This document shows, one piece after another, positions 9,131 through 21,035 of a stretch of DNA of 64,000 nt (position 1 is its first letter; the number at the start of each line of letters is the position of its first letter). The notes beneath the pieces were generated by a model, which was not told the DNA's origin, searched no databases, and saw only the letters and a program-made list of their open reading frames with translations. A program made the position numbers and the translations under genes. The DNA is from Paramyrothecium sp. XJ0827 (lineage: Eukaryota > Ascomycota > Sordariomycetes > Hypocreales > Stachybotryaceae): the NCBI GenBank assembly GCA_020881915.1, contig JAJFPB010000004.1, positions 5,270,001-5,334,000 on the forward strand, in the 5' to 3' direction.

Positions 9131-10117
9131 ATGAATCAAAACGTTATTGCCATCCCTCATGAAACAGACACGGCGGCCTGGCAAAATGCGCGACACATGA
9201 GACAACCATTCCGTGGTCTCCCACCGGAACTCTTGTCGTTAATCTGCCAGTACGCTCTAATTGAATGCCCACGATGGGAAAAGACGCACGAACTACAATG
9301 CTGGAACAAGTCTACGAACGGCACCAATACGGAGACCCCACCCTTCCTGCAGACCAGAGTTTATGAGCACCATTCACCATACTCACTGCGAACCACCACA
9401 GATTGCTCCTGCGCCAAGCGCCAAGCCTTGAACCTTCTCCTGACATGTCGAGCAATCAATGTCATCGCCTCGCCCATTTTTTGGTCAATGAACACATTCT
9501 GTTTTTTCGACGCTGCCGAATTCACTGCCACAGTAGAGAAAGGCCTGAGACCTGAATACCGTGAACGGTTGCAGTTCGTGAGCATCATGAGCCCAGATCA
9601 TCAACATTTCATCTCAGACTACTTCGGCCATCCTGCAGACCAAACCACTCGTTTCCCTAAATTCTGGGCAACGGTGAGGCAGTGTACGAGTCTTCAAAAG
9701 CTTGACATACCTGCGGGTTATCTTCATCCCTCGTACTCAAGTCATTTTACGCTTCTTTCTTCCGCACTCCCAAAATTATCAACATTGGAGCTAAATTACT
9801 TAATTCAATATACCAGCGGCAACATTTTACTCAAAAAGGCTCATCAAACCGTCCACATACGATGTTCACGTGTTATACCGTTGCAATCGCAGGACTGGTC
9901 TTCTAAAGCTATGTCCGACCTCAAGCGGGAGTTGGATACAAACTTTTACGTCCATGTTAACACCGCTGTGAAAACACAATTTCTAGGTGCCAAGATGGAT
10001 AACTTGCGTCATTATATAGGCGATTGGTGCCTTGCCCCAGATTTACATGAGCAAAATAATAGGCAACGTCTCACCTTGCCAACGGGCGAAACAATTACTA
10101 TTGAGTTCTTCGGCTGA
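9131..10117 (+). CDS. F-box-like / DUF7730-type fungal hypothetical protein
   Basis: An intronless protein of about 328 residues. The open frame extends upstream only through a TTG, so the first ATG at 9131 (MNQNVIAIPHE) is taken as the start. Near the N-terminus FRGLPPELLSLICQYALIE resembles the F-box-like entry of many fungal hypotheticals. It is followed by a Cys-containing DCSCAKRQALNLLLTCRAINVIASPIFWSMNTFCFFD block, the typical core of the DUF7730 group. The rest (LQFVSIMSPDHQHF, CTSLQKLDIPAG, LSSALPKLSTLEL) looks leucine-rich and is likely an alpha/beta repeat or scaffold. The function is unknown; a role as a substrate adaptor for ubiquitin ligases is only an analogy. The gene stands alone. 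Confidence 0.7.
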   Translation: MNQNVIAIPHETDTAAWQNARHMRQPFRGLPPELLSLICQYALIECPRWEKTHELQCWNKSTNGTNTETPPFLQTRVYEHHSPYSLRTTTDCSCAKRQALNLLLTCRAINVIASPIFWSMNTFCFFDAAEFTATVEKGLRPEYRERLQFVSIMSPDHQHFISDYFGHPADQTTRFPKFWATVRQCTSLQKLDIPAGYLHPSYSSHFTLLSSALPKLSTLELNYLIQYTSGNILLKKAHQTVHIRCSRVIPLQSQDWSSKAMSDLKRELDTNFYVHVNTAVKTQFLGAKMDNLRHYIGDWCLAPDLHEQNNRQRLTLPTGETITIEFFG

Positions 10118-11422
10118 CCAATAAGCCAGAAGACAAGGATGAAAATACTTGAAGATAACCTGGAGCTAGGTCGGCGGCAGAAACCGACAACAAGGTCCAC
10201 CGCTGCTCAACACATGGCAGGGCTGGGGCAGGTCCAACGCAAGAAGCGAGACTAGTGATTCGAGGTTCGAATGAAAACAAGAAGGCATAAACGAGTTTTT
10301 GGGGACAGAAGGACACACCGATTTGACTGAAATGAAGCAGATCGGCAATCAGTTAAGAAAAGAAGAAGAGCCGTAAGGCAACGGCGGAAAGGAAACATGA
10401 CTGGCAAGCGAAAAAGAGCAGCACTCAACAAATGACAATCCGGGCATCGTGAGGCTATAGCTCGCATCGGCACGCAGTTCGACTGTCAATCTGGGACCTG
10501 TCATGTATCATATCCTTCAAGTTGGACTGTTTGTTTGGGACACCAGCGAGTTTCGCACACACGATGACCGTAAGCAAACGATACCTTTCCAGTTGCCGGC
10601 TTGTGCAATCAAACATCGTTGAACGAGGCTAGTGATCTGCGCAGACATCTCACTATCGTATTTAATCGCGACGCCACCAAACAGTTTGGGAAGTTGGTCT
10701 GATATGCAATTGTCCACCGCAATTGCCATGCAAATCGCAAATGCCAGACCAAGGCTATGATCAACAAATCCTCATATACGTTAGCCTCATGTTAAGAACC
10801 TTCGACTTGTCGAAGGCTCGTGCGATTTGTTTGGACACGAGGAATTTCCGTTGCCCAACACGCACGTCCCCTTCCATCGATCGGCCCATGTTCCGTTGAC
10901 CTCGTATGATGCTGTGAACCCATAACAGAGTGGACCCACACCCCAGTCAAACCCGAATACGCTTCCTTCGTGCTCGGGGATTTTTGTCAGCTTGATTAAG
11001 CGTCTCCCTTGATTGGTTCAAGCCTTCGCCGAACACGAATTGGTTGCCAACAGGCCATGCGGACCATGCAGGCTCCGGCATTGCACTGGCCTTGGCGTTG
11101 TCAAAGAAGTCAGACCACCACGGATTCACCTGTGCCGGTGAGATGGGCCAATCAGTTACAGGCCTCTTCCAGTATTAAAAGCAGCAGCATTCAGTGATCT
11201 TGGAGTACTGTTCTTTCATGCAATTCCTTCAAGTTCTTTACTTGAAGAAGTGGCAAAGGGTCCTAGTCAGGATAATACCAAAACCGCGCCTTCTTCCACG
11301 TCTCGCAATATGTATGATATACCCACAGCTCGGTGCTAGTCATCCAGTTATCTAGTGGCTACAAAAGTAGCGATTCTAAGCTGACCGCGTGTTACAGGTC
11401 TGCAAATTTCACCGCATCGAAT
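10118..11422. other. Intergenic, no gene supported
   Basis: This 1.3-kb stretch has several small overlapping open frames on the minus strand, none with a recognisable domain or consistent splice pattern. GGTTCGAA at 10263 is an isolated B-box-like string without a tRNA fold around it. The last 200 bp include the leader of the sterol desaturase family gene. Confidence 0.5.
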
Positions 11423-12352
11423 ATGGAATTGGCCTGGCAACAGGTTCAACTCTCTCACCCATCGCTTAATTACTGGGAGAAACTCTGGACGGCATGGTAT
11501 GCTTATGTTCAACACGACATCCTTGCGACCGGCATCATGACCTTCGTCATCCATGAGTCTGTCTACTTTGGCCGATGTCTCGTCTGGTTTTTCATCGACA
11601 TCATCCCATACTTTCGCAAGTATAAGATTCAACAGCAGAAGGTTTACTCAGCGAAAGAACAATGGCGATGCCTCGGATTGGTACTGGCTGCTCATTTCTT
11701 TGTTGAACTACCTGAGATTTGGTAGGTTTCATTGTTCTTAACAATTTCATCCTCTCTTGACAAACCGCCTAACCGGAGACTGGCTGCCTCTAGGTTCTTC
11801 CACCCCTTAGCTACAGCGCTGCATATTCAAATCTCCGCCCCATTTCCACCATTAACCAAGATGCTCTTCCATATCGCCGTCTTCTTTGTCCTGGAGGACA
11901 CTTGGCATTACTGGACCCATCGTTTGATGCATGCCTCTCCTTTCCTCTACCGCAATATTCACAAGATTCATCATCGCTACACAGCTCCCTTTGGTCTTAC
12001 TGCAGAGTATGCCTCGCCCATAGAAATCATGGTCCTTGGTTTGGGCACTGTCGGCGGGCCCCTCCTATTTGCGGCTGCTACCAAAGACCTACATCTGATC
12101 ACTGTTTACCTGTGGATGGTTCTCAGATCACTCCAAGCCGTTGATTCGCACTCAGGATATGACTTTCCCTGGAGCCTTCATAATTGGGTTCCATTTTGGG
12201 CTGGGGCTGAACATCACGATGTCCATCACGAGCAGTTCAAGGGTAACTACGCCAGCAGCTTCCGGTGGTGGGACTACTGCCTTGGCACCGAAGTTAGGAG
12301 TAGGAAGGAGAGGCTTGCCCATGCTGCTCGCGAGGGTAAGAAGGTACAGTGA
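11423..12352 (+). CDS. Sterol desaturase/fatty acid hydroxylase family protein (ERG25-like)
   Basis: Two exons (11423-11721, 11794-12352) encode about 285 residues. The frame is open to a GTG upstream, but the first ATG is 11423 ([12 protein letters not shown]). The protein is a polytopic membrane enzyme with the di-iron histidine clusters of the family: WTHRLMH (HxxxH), then NIHKIHH (HxxHH), then [25 protein letters not shown] (HxxHH plus the family C-terminal block). [10 protein letters not shown] and [11 protein letters not shown] support the C-4 methylsterol oxidase (ERG25/SMO) branch. Such enzymes act in the ER on 4,4-dimethylsterols with cytochrome b5 and O2. Filamentous fungi often have several copies, so this may be an accessory paralog. 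No sterol gene is adjacent. Confidence 0.88.
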
Positions 12353-13061
12353 GAGACCTGCCGAGCTTAGGAGACCTGTCGCTCTGAGATTCTGCATTTC
12401 TACTCGATGGTTTGAGAGTACATCCAGGCATAGCATATTATTTAATAGGCATCAATCTGCTCAATATCCGTTGTCGTCTTGACTTATCATGCACTACTTG
12501 TCTTTTTCAGATATCTAGCACATCTGTTTGGAGACATAACTTACCAAACCTCGTTCGAGTCTACACATCATCCAAGGTAATACATGGGTACTCTCGTCAC
12601 CCTGCAAGCTCAATTTTACAAGACTCCTGGAGTACTAAACATAGAATGATTTGGGCGGGCAGTTATCCCCACATGTTCTCCTTGGTACATGAAATATCCC
12701 TCTAATTCTGAACATAATGGACCTCCTTACAAGCACCACAATAGTCGGCAGCTAATGATCCTCAAACTCATGACATGTAGAGCTTCAAACCGTTGCCTGG
12801 TGTTTCATTCTCGATGATAGTGATGGAATTGGTCCTTCCTTCTTCGTCTTGAGCTCCGTGTAGATTTGAAAATGCGGAAAACAGACCTCACCAATCGAGT
12901 AATGCCTTGCTCATTTCGTTTAAGGCACTAGAACACTGTTAACCAATACATTCATCATTGTATTGAGCTCGGACAGCATGACACGAAGCACTTTGACAAA
13001 AAAGTGGTGGGGATGGGTCCAGTATGGACTTATGTCTTGATCCTCAAGAACGATGCAGGAA
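12353..13061. other. Convergent intergenic region
   Basis: This stretch lies between the stop codons of the sterol desaturase family gene and the siderophore transporter. It should contain both 3' untranslated regions. No gene is seen. Confidence 0.5.
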
Positions 13062-15068
13062 CTATTTGTCCTTGTAATAAGCGACAATCCATCTACGATA
13101 AAATGGTTGCGGCCTTTCTCCATGAGTGGCAGAGTCTCCTGCCTCCACGTACCGTGATTCTGGCACATCGACCCTCTCGCCATCCAAGCCTGTATTTGTA
13201 ACGGCGTTCTGTTGCTTTCCCAAGTAGAAGTCGGGCATGAAGAAGGTGGCGATCAAGGGTACAGTAGCTAAAACGAGGGCTGTGATAGCAATGTGGCCGT
13301 TGACGTAGGCATACGCACGGATGGCACCCTGTCTAGCTGGATCTTCAAATTTGTAGGAAGTACGAAGCTTCCGGATGTTTCCGTAAAGCGTCAAGATTGT
13401 CTTCTGGTCGACCGATCCCATCTCGTTGGTCATGCGTTCCAGCATTTCACTCGTCCAGATGGCCGAAGAAATCGCACTACCTACGGATGAGCCTAACGTG
13501 GACCACAACGACAGTAGTGCTATAATCGAGGCCATATCCTCATGCGGCACTGAGGCTTGGCTACCAACGCGGGCCCCAACGATGTTGAAGGACCCTAAGC
13601 AGAAGACTAGCTGGCCAACAATCAAGCGGCCAGTGTCTTGTGTCATATTTCCGTCATGAAGGACCAGGATACCGTAGCCTACCAGTCTCGCGGCAGCGCC
13701 AAAGATCATCATGGACTTGTATCGATGGGTACTTCTCTGGATGAGACCAACGATGGGACCCAAGAGACTAAGTCCCATGGTGGTGATGCCCATGAAGATT
13801 GTCCATTCGTAGGTTGACCATTCCTTGATAATGTAGATATATGAGGAAAAGTAGGTGTTGCGCGTTGCTGAAGCTGTCTGGTTGAAGGTGTAGATCGTAA
13901 CCGCAGCGAGGAATGTGCGATTCTGGAGAATGCGCTTCGTCATAAGCGGTCTTGGAGCGAGGTATGTCTCAAAAAGAAGAAACCCGAGAAGTAAGACGAG
14001 GCCAACGACTAGCATCGCGATGATCTTTCCGTCGGCCCAGCCACCGTCGGCGTCCTCGGCAAGGGTGAAGGGCAGCAGGATCAATGCAAAGGATGTTCCA
14101 AGAATGACGAGCCCAATGATATCGATATCAATCAGGCCTTGGCGAAGAAGCTTGATCCAGTAGGCGAAGCCCTTCGCCTTGGTTAACTCTCCAGGCTCAT
14201 CTATGGACGCGGTCCTCAGCCCCTTCGAATCAGCCATAGTAACCATGCCTAGCTTTTCACCTCGCCGCTGCATGGAATACAGGGTAAAGATGGCGGGTAT
14301 GAGCAAGACCGGTACCACAATAGCAAACATGCCCAAGCCCCAGCGCCAGTTATCGACGAAGCCTTCCGCGATAAAGCCGTTGACGGGCACAGTGACAACA
14401 AAGGGGATTGATAAAGCGGCACCGAAGAACCCGCGCCACTGCAGTGGTGTCAAGTCGCCAACGATGATGTCGCTTAACAGATCGAGCCCGGACTTGCCGA
14501 CTGAGGTGAAGCAAATACCCACCGTGTAGGCTGCAAAGGTGCTCGAGCTGGCGGCGACAGCGAAACCGACGACGTAAAAGACGAGGATGACGACGTAAGT
14601 GGTGGGTCGCGAAGTGATGTCGGCCAGCTTACCGATGAACGGCTTGCTGATTGCACGGATGATTTGACTGGCAGTACTGACGGCTGCAAGGGAGCTGTGC
14701 TGTCCAAAGGTCGAACTGGCCATTGTTGTAAAAATGCTGTAGGTGATGCCCTGATCGAGGGCATAGGCAAACATGGTCAGACCGATGGAGACCCCAAGCA
14801 GCCAGAGCAGCATCTTGCCAGACTTGCCCGACTGGTAAAGGACCTTGTTGAATGCCTCAACCCTACTGACTCCAATCTCCACATGATGATCACCTGCATT
14901 GGTGATTTCAACATCCGGGACGGAAGGCTCCGAGTCTCGTTGTGAAGGGCCGTGCTTGGAGTGATTGCCGGCTTGTCCAGTGGCGCTCACCAGAGATGAC
15001 GACGATGCATGGTCTGTTTTAACGTCATTCGGTTTACCAGCATCTGAAGCTTCACCTGGCTTCGGCAT
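13062..15068 (-). CDS. Siderophore-iron transporter, MFS SIT family
   Basis: An intronless frame of 668 residues from the preferred ATG at 15068 (MPKPGEASDAGK). An in-frame ATG at 15146 would add 26 residues that look like translated leader. About 70 hydrophilic residues precede TM1 (MLLWLLGVSIGLTMFAYALDQGI). The family signature is present: YALDQGITYSIFTTMASSTFG, TASQIIRAISKPFIGKLADITSR, ICFTSVGKSGLDLLSDIIVGDLTPLQWRG, and a late NRTFLAAVTIYTFNQTASATRNTYFSSYIY loop. The protein resembles Sit1/Arn/MirB, with 14 helices expected. These proteins import ferri-siderophores with protons across the plasma membrane. A basic C-terminus (RPQPFYRRWIVAYYKDK) follows the last helix. No siderophore synthetase is seen nearby, so it may take up foreign siderophores. 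Confidence 0.92.
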   Translation of the reverse strand: MPKPGEASDAGKPNDVKTDHASSSSLVSATGQAGNHSKHGPSQRDSEPSVPDVEITNAGDHHVEIGVSRVEAFNKVLYQSGKSGKMLLWLLGVSIGLTMFAYALDQGITYSIFTTMASSTFGQHSSLAAVSTASQIIRAISKPFIGKLADITSRPTTYVVILVFYVVGFAVAASSSTFAAYTVGICFTSVGKSGLDLLSDIIVGDLTPLQWRGFFGAALSIPFVVTVPVNGFIAEGFVDNWRWGLGMFAIVVPVLLIPAIFTLYSMQRRGEKLGMVTMADSKGLRTASIDEPGELTKAKGFAYWIKLLRQGLIDIDIIGLVILGTSFALILLPFTLAEDADGGWADGKIIAMLVVGLVLLLGFLLFETYLAPRPLMTKRILQNRTFLAAVTIYTFNQTASATRNTYFSSYIYIIKEWSTYEWTIFMGITTMGLSLLGPIVGLIQRSTHRYKSMMIFGAAARLVGYGILVLHDGNMTQDTGRLIVGQLVFCLGSFNIVGARVGSQASVPHEDMASIIALLSLWSTLGSSVGSAISSAIWTSEMLERMTNEMGSVDQKTILTLYGNIRKLRTSYKFEDPARQGAIRAYAYVNGHIAITALVLATVPLIATFFMPDFYLGKQQNAVTNTGLDGERVDVPESRYVEAGDSATHGERPQPFYRRWIVAYYKDK

Positions 15069-15944
15069 CCTGGTTATGTGAGAATTGCTGCAACAGAGGT
15101 AGGCACTAATGCGATGGTAAAGGATGTGGCACCTCGGCCGAACCATTCACGCCGGTTATGTTGGGGGGGTTTATGCGCGCAACGACAAGAGCGAAGGGAG
15201 GAAAAAAGGAAAGGAAATAACAGTGGCCTAATAAATAGTGGCTCCCAAAATCCTTCTTTCATTTCTTCTGTCAAATGATCCATATTCCAATTCAGCCCCT
15301 CATTGTGGTTGGGTGCTGATCACCTTGCTTACGCTCGGGCGACCACGGAGCCAGAGGAATTGCAGGGATTGTCGGATCAGATAAGGGCTCCGCAATGATC
15401 TGATAAATGAATCTGACTTCCTGGTGTCGAATGACTTTTGATGGCGATATCGGCAATGAGAAATAGAGGGGTATGGAAAATTAGACCCATGCTTAACTCG
15501 TATAATATGAAGAGTTGGGTGTTCAAATGACAGGGAATATTTTGTGTCAGCATTTGATTCGGACATGGTACTGTAGTGAGGTCGCACTGGCCCTGGAAAA
15601 TTGTGAGTCACATAACTATAAGCGACTTTGAATTTACATCAAATCGGGGGTTAGCATTTGACGATTTGAGTATTCCTTCAATAACATAGGCGAGCCGGGT
15701 CGTCTACGTAAAGATGAAGGAAACTTCTAAAATATAGCACCATCTTACAGAACAATAAGCATTGATAGAGCAGAAGAGGGAAAATGGAGCTTCAAAGTAA
15801 CATTCATAGCTGCTGATTTTCCCCAATAAGACGGGATCTGTTTCTCGTTGGACTGACTTGGGAATATATACTTGATATTCGGGGTTGCCAATGATAGTGA
15901 GTATGGCTCGAATAGATATCCATGCTGGGCTGCTTATTGACTTA
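15069..15944. other. Intergenic, promoter of siderophore transporter
   Basis: No gene is supported in this 876-bp stretch between a 5' end on the right-hand side of the transporter and the 3' end of the reductase gene. CCTAATAAATAG near 15227 is AT-rich and could be part of the transporter promoter. I did not see a convincing pair of GATA iron-regulator sites. Confidence 0.35.
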
Positions 15945-16901
15945 TTATCTACTTTCAAAGACGCTATTTAAGGCAGTTAACAACGCGTGGATCGTATCTA
16001 ATCTCGGCGTGGCTACGCCTTTCTCGCGGGCGATCTCAAGAATGCCTCCAAGAATAGCCTCCACCTCCATTGGTCTTTCGTTCCTCATATCAAACATCAT
16101 GCTGGGCTCCACGCCCGGAAAGGCTCTTATTGAGGCTCGACTCAATTGAAAGTCGATCGTCTCTTGATTGGCATACTGGGAATAGCCGCATGCAGCCGCC
16201 ACGAGACCTATTTCCTGCATTGTCTCTCGTACCACACGCGGTGCACCTGAAGAGGACTGAAGAAACTGGACGTCTCGGCATCGCGATAATGCGCAGATGG
16301 GATTCCAGGCGCCGTTCACCAAGAGTTTTTTCCACCGTTCTCCTTGAATGTCCTCTGACACACGAGCCGTTGCTCCACCCGCATGGAACACCGATGCCAA
16401 TCTTTCAACATGGATAGCAGGTGCCGTGGAAGGGAAAGCACCCAAGAAGAGGTTTTCGACCTCTGTGTGTTTTACCGACACGGCCGAGGTCTTTGTGACC
16501 GGCATGTAGATAACTCCGGAGATAATAGGCTGGCTTGGATACCTGGCACGATAATCCTTTTCCACGCCGATGCCATTTTGAAGGAGAACTATGACTGTTG
16601 AGTCCGCGACTACCGGTGCCAAGCTGTTCACAAGCTGCTGCTGAGATCCGGGAAATGACTTGGTGCAAACGACGATAAAGTCGAACGGCGCTTGGCTCGC
16701 GGCAGCGCTGTCGATAGACGAAACTATGGTTGGATGAATGGTTTCGGTCCCAAAGATGTCTGAGTCAATTGTGAAGCCATGTTCCAGGGCTTCGTCATAA
16801 TTGGAGCGGCACAGGCAGACGATTTCGGCACCAGCGCGCTTGAAAATCAAAGCGTAGACGATGCCAACACTGCCATTACCCACGAGAAGTATCCGTGTCA
16901 T
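15945..16901 (-). CDS. Ketopantoate reductase (ApbA/PanE) family oxidoreductase
   Basis: A protein of 318 residues from the ATG at 16901. The frame is open further upstream, but the Rossmann fold starts immediately at MTRILLVGNGSVG, so this start is right. The NADP-binding GNGSVG is at residues 8-13. LLQNGIGVEKDY matches the family N-G-x-G-x-E segment. The C-terminal domain has GERWKKLLVNGAWNPICALSR, with the catalytic-type lysine, and PMEVEAILGGILEIAREKGVATP, with the conserved glutamate. The canonical enzyme makes pantoate for coenzyme A. Fungi hold many paralogs acting on other 2-oxo acids or as secondary-metabolism reductases, so the substrate is open. No partner gene is adjacent. Confidence 0.88.
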   Translation of the reverse strand: MTRILLVGNGSVGIVYALIFKRAGAEIVCLCRSNYDEALEHGFTIDSDIFGTETIHPTIVSSIDSAAASQAPFDFIVVCTKSFPGSQQQLVNSLAPVVADSTVIVLLQNGIGVEKDYRARYPSQPIISGVIYMPVTKTSAVSVKHTEVENLFLGAFPSTAPAIHVERLASVFHAGGATARVSEDIQGERWKKLLVNGAWNPICALSRCRDVQFLQSSSGAPRVVRETMQEIGLVAAACGYSQYANQETIDFQLSRASIRAFPGVEPSMMFDMRNERPMEVEAILGGILEIAREKGVATPRLDTIHALLTALNSVFESR

Positions 16902-19900
16902 CGTTGCAGCGTCATGGGGCGAATGGATGAATGGTGGATACTGAGGACTTGCAGGCTGCTGGAGGTAGCGGATTTTAAAGCCACGTTTCGTGACGCCGGC
17001 GTCGGAGCCTCCACAGTTCCACAGTTCCGCGGTTCTGGTGGCGGGGTTGGCAGTTGACCGGAAACGCACTCAAGTCGAACATCCTCCCAAAGGCGGCAAA
17101 CTGGTCAGAATAGGTCCGGACAAAGCCATGGATCACATCAATCAGGCCATGTGTCCTTGTCATTGTCATTGGTCGAGAACCTTGGTGATAAGTACTGTCT
17201 AAAGATGGGGGCGACAGTCAATTTAACACAAAAAGATCGTGTCGCGGGGGCTAAAGGCCCTTCCCGGGACAGGTTGCTGTTTGGTATTGATCGAGTTCTT
17301 AACTGCTGGTCTATCTGGCTTCTATCTTATATACACGGATATTATTAACTTGAGAATGAGAATGTTATGCGCCACCTTTTGGGAGTGATGGTTGCACGCC
17401 CGCGTCAGACAGCGCCCCAAGATGAATCCCTTGAAGACTAAGTCCTGTGCCAAATGACATGGGCGTTCCCCTGGGAGCGCGGAAGTATTCCCGTTGAATT
17501 GTCACAAGTTTTTCTGTATCAGTCAAATAAGATAGTTCCTTTGAAAAGAAACCGATATCATCCCAATTGTACGCTACTTACGTCAAACTCACGGAATACT
17601 ATCATGACGATCATTTCTGTCACAAATACTTCCACTGACTATTGCAGGCGCATCTGAAGTCGTTGAAAATTACAAACCTCTCCCTTCAAATATACAATTC
17701 TTCATAACAAGATCTCGCAAAGAGATGAGCGTTGCTCAAAGTGACGAGCATACTTGGTAGCCGCTCTGATTCGTTTGGCCAGCGAAGCTGTACAGCAAAG
17801 ACAAGCCTGGTTTCGGAAAATATGATATTTAATGTCTGCCGCATATGGGGCTTATGCATGTTCCACAGTCTCATTTACATCGGGGATCTTGGCAAGACTA
17901 CTTCGTCGATTTCCTTCAACACCTCAGATATCAGATATCCTGGGCTCCGATAGCGCCACCCACAACCATCATACGATGATTGTTCTCAATTTTCAGTCGA
18001 ACAAAGATGTTGACACAGTTGTGAGTCTAATAATAACACTGGTAACTGGTCGGTGTAGTTGCTATGTTCATAAACCACTTATTCGCCAAAATAACCTCTT
18101 CGCCGGCGGCGCAGAGCCAATGCCTTGAGCTACTCAGCCAATGTTATGCTATAGCAAACAAGGATTTAATATTAGGTTTACCGTGGACCATATGAATGAA
18201 TCGGTGCATTTGGTCTCTAGTTGTCCTACAGCAAAGCTGCATTGTTGACCCACTGTACATCCAAGTGGCTACGACAAGTCTGCCCATTGCATACTCATTC
18301 TGCACATCAATGATGGGTCGCACACTACCAGACAATGAATCGGTGGACGGCCCAGGTGCAAGCATCGAACAGAAGGGAAACACGTTGCCATTGGTTATGG
18401 CGGTGTTCCGAGTGGCGTCCGCAGTCGATATCGCATTTCAACAGAAACTCTCGAAACATCAGTCTCCATCCCCCACTCCAAAGCTCCACCCATCAAAAAT
18501 TAGTTCAGCCGGGTCTGGGCGGGAGCTTCAGGCGCGTGGCGCGGGAGAAGTGAAGGTTGCTGTTAGGCCCCGAGTCTTGGTGCCCAAACCACAGAGCCAG
18601 TGATTGAAGCAAGGCAGAAGTTTAGACCGTGCACGTCGCGTGTTAACTTGAGTTAAGTGCCATCACACATCAGCTTCACCTCCACTTACCTAACTACTAT
18701 AGGCACAATGGAAGTCGACGGCATGGCCATAATTGCATAACGCCGCTCTAGCATCATCAGACTCGAATTATGTGGGTCCAGATCACAACAGCCACCAGCG
18801 ACCGCACTAACATTCTAATTTGCCGCTAATATTGGCGACAAAAGAGTTTCGTAGTGAGTTGGGGCTGAGGCACAATCATCAGTAGCATTTTGCGTGAGGA
18901 GTTTACGTCATACAACTGATGAACTAGGTCGTTTGGTCAATTACCTGGTTCTGGGTTCCTCCTGGAAGAGGCTGTGCGAGCCCTGTACGATATAGTCATA
19001 AATAGACATCCAATCTTCATACATATCTTAGCATAAAGATAGGTACGAGAGGCTAAATATAGCTTAGCAGTTTGTCCGTAGATCTCGTATCGCCTGAATA
19101 GTGTTGAGTCTGCAAAACTGGGAGTGTTGGAGACATGGTTACTACTAGTGGTGAGGGAGCCGACCCAAATTTAACATGGGAAATGTACCCTAAGACGCAT
19201 AGCCCAGGCAAGACGTGAAGAACAAATGAAGTGGTACGGACATGATTGGATACCTGGGGGTCTCCCAGGGATGTGTTCTACTGGCCCATGCGTGACAAGA
19301 GGTGACAAAGTTCCGACCGCCTGAATTCTTATTGTATAATGCGCCGTTTCGTTTGAAGAACGGCCCGAGGTAATAATCCCGTTAAGCAACGTGGGGATCG
19401 TTTTAGAAAAGTGACCATTTTTTTCATTCCTCTCCTTTCGCAAGTCTCTGAAATACTGTTTCCCCGAATCAATCCCGTCCGGAAGTGTGGTCTTGAAGAA
19501 AGTCCCGCGCAACGCACGCCAGTGGCGGTTGGGTTGCAGGGCATGGGGCTGATACGAGCATTCTGCTTTGTTTTGACTTGTTTTGGCTTTTTGGACTGAT
19601 CTGGAATCTCATGGCGTGCACACGGGATGTGTGGTGACCGTTAAGGTTAAAAATTCATTGGCGAAATGAGACACGATGCCGCGCGCAGCTATCAGCTATT
19701 CCAAAGACAATGTCCTTTCTCAAATTCGGACAGTACAGTCCGAACCCTTTGGAACAAACTTCGCACATTTGAAGGTGGCGGACGTTGCACCATGTGGCTG
19801 GAACTGAGCATCATTCATGCTTCCCATCAACTAACTTAATATCGAATGAAGAAGACTTTGTCAAAACCGCCAATTCTAACTATTGGATAAGTCCGTGATT

Positions 19901-21035
19901 TAATTCATTCGTTTGTGATATTTGGAGAGGGCGGGACGAACGCAAGCTGGGGTAGCATTGGGTTTCGAGCAAAGAATGTCTTTGATTGGATACCCGGGTA
20001 GCGAATGGCGTATGCCTTGGTCGCTCTTGTGGAGTTGTGGAGTTGGAGAGTTTCCCTGGACTCTGCGGATTAGACTTTGTCCAAAAGACGGATTTAGAAA
20101 GACTCTGTCCAGATTCCATTCTAAAGCAGGCTGACTCTACTAAGCACTTGCCTAATCGAGACTCGTCGAGAGGTGCTCCTCCACGGGATACAGCCGGGCT
20201 TATGTTGGACTACGCAAGCTTTACTTAGCGAGCATCACTGCTGTCAATCAATCCCTGGACATCAAGGGGAATAATAGCGGATGTGTATTCAGGCCCGGCC
20301 TTTCAAGCACGAAACCTCCCGTTTCAGCAGTAAACAACAGCTTCGCCTTGCAATAATGCTACATCCATTTGATGGCTATGGATCTCAGAGTTGTGGCTAT
20401 GGGCTTGGCACTTGCGGAAGGCTTAGCTAGACCATTCTGGTATTCTTGGCTTAACTTAATGTAGGACCTGGCAAAACCTCCCGGACGAAAATGGATCTAG
20501 GTTCAAACTAACACTAATAGCGTCCGAAACTAATGATCGGAAGACGAGAACAGCAACCAGGCGGCTGGAATTGAAAATTGTCTAGTGATTACGTTTGACG
20601 CCATCAACATGTAGTAAAGGCTTTCCCATACGAGTTCTAGTTATCCTAAGCAGTGCTAACTTTTGGTTGTTGTGCTGAGAGCAACATGAATTGGCTTCGC
20701 CTCGACGAGCTATTGAAGACAAAGAGTATTAATAGCAAATACAAGGAATGTAAGAGTGGTAACACATGAAAGAATTGGGTATATAAGGAGAGCTCTGGGA
20801 AAGGACAAGTCCGGATCTGACTATTATTGACCATTGACCTAATTCTGCTATCGCTTGATCCATTTACATTTACAACTTGTCCTATCACAACCTCAAAAGA
20901 GGTTTTTCTTTATCATTTGAGTGCTGATTCTGAGCTTCGCTTGGGAACTTTCGACTCTTTTTTTTCTTTCTCTTCCTTCTCTTCTCCTTCGTCTCCTTTT
21001 TCTTATTTCGCCTCAGCCTTTTCCAATTATACATC
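16902..21035. other. Gene-poor stretch of 4.1 kb
   Basis: I find no gene I can support here. Open frames up to 135 codons (18196-18603) exist but show no domain, no membrane or signal pattern and no splice support. The right end, from about 20780, is the promoter and leader of the glycine-repeat gene. The stretch may contain decayed sequence or non-coding RNA that cannot be seen by eye. Confidence 0.5.
20780..21035 (+). promoter_or_regulatory. TATA box and pyrimidine-rich leader of the glycine-repeat gene
   Basis: TATATAAG at 20780-20787 lies about 250 bp before the ATG. A CT-rich tract (about 20952-21010, runs of T and CTTCTC) lies just before the coding sequence. Such pyrimidine stretches are common near transcription starts of highly expressed fungal genes. 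This suggests strong expression. Confidence 0.5.

Noticed and set aside
10255..10275. GGTTCGAA as a tRNA B-box
   Set aside because: Isolated string; no cloverleaf or A-box at the right distance.
15069..15146. 26-residue N-terminal extension of the siderophore transporter from ATG 15146
   Set aside because: It is Cys/His/Arg-rich and unlike SIT N-termini; MPKPGEASDAG at 15068 starts the normal hydrophilic tail.
18196..18603. 135-codon plus-strand open frame
   Set aside because: No recognisable domain, signal or splice context; overlaps another frame on the minus strand; composition looks random.
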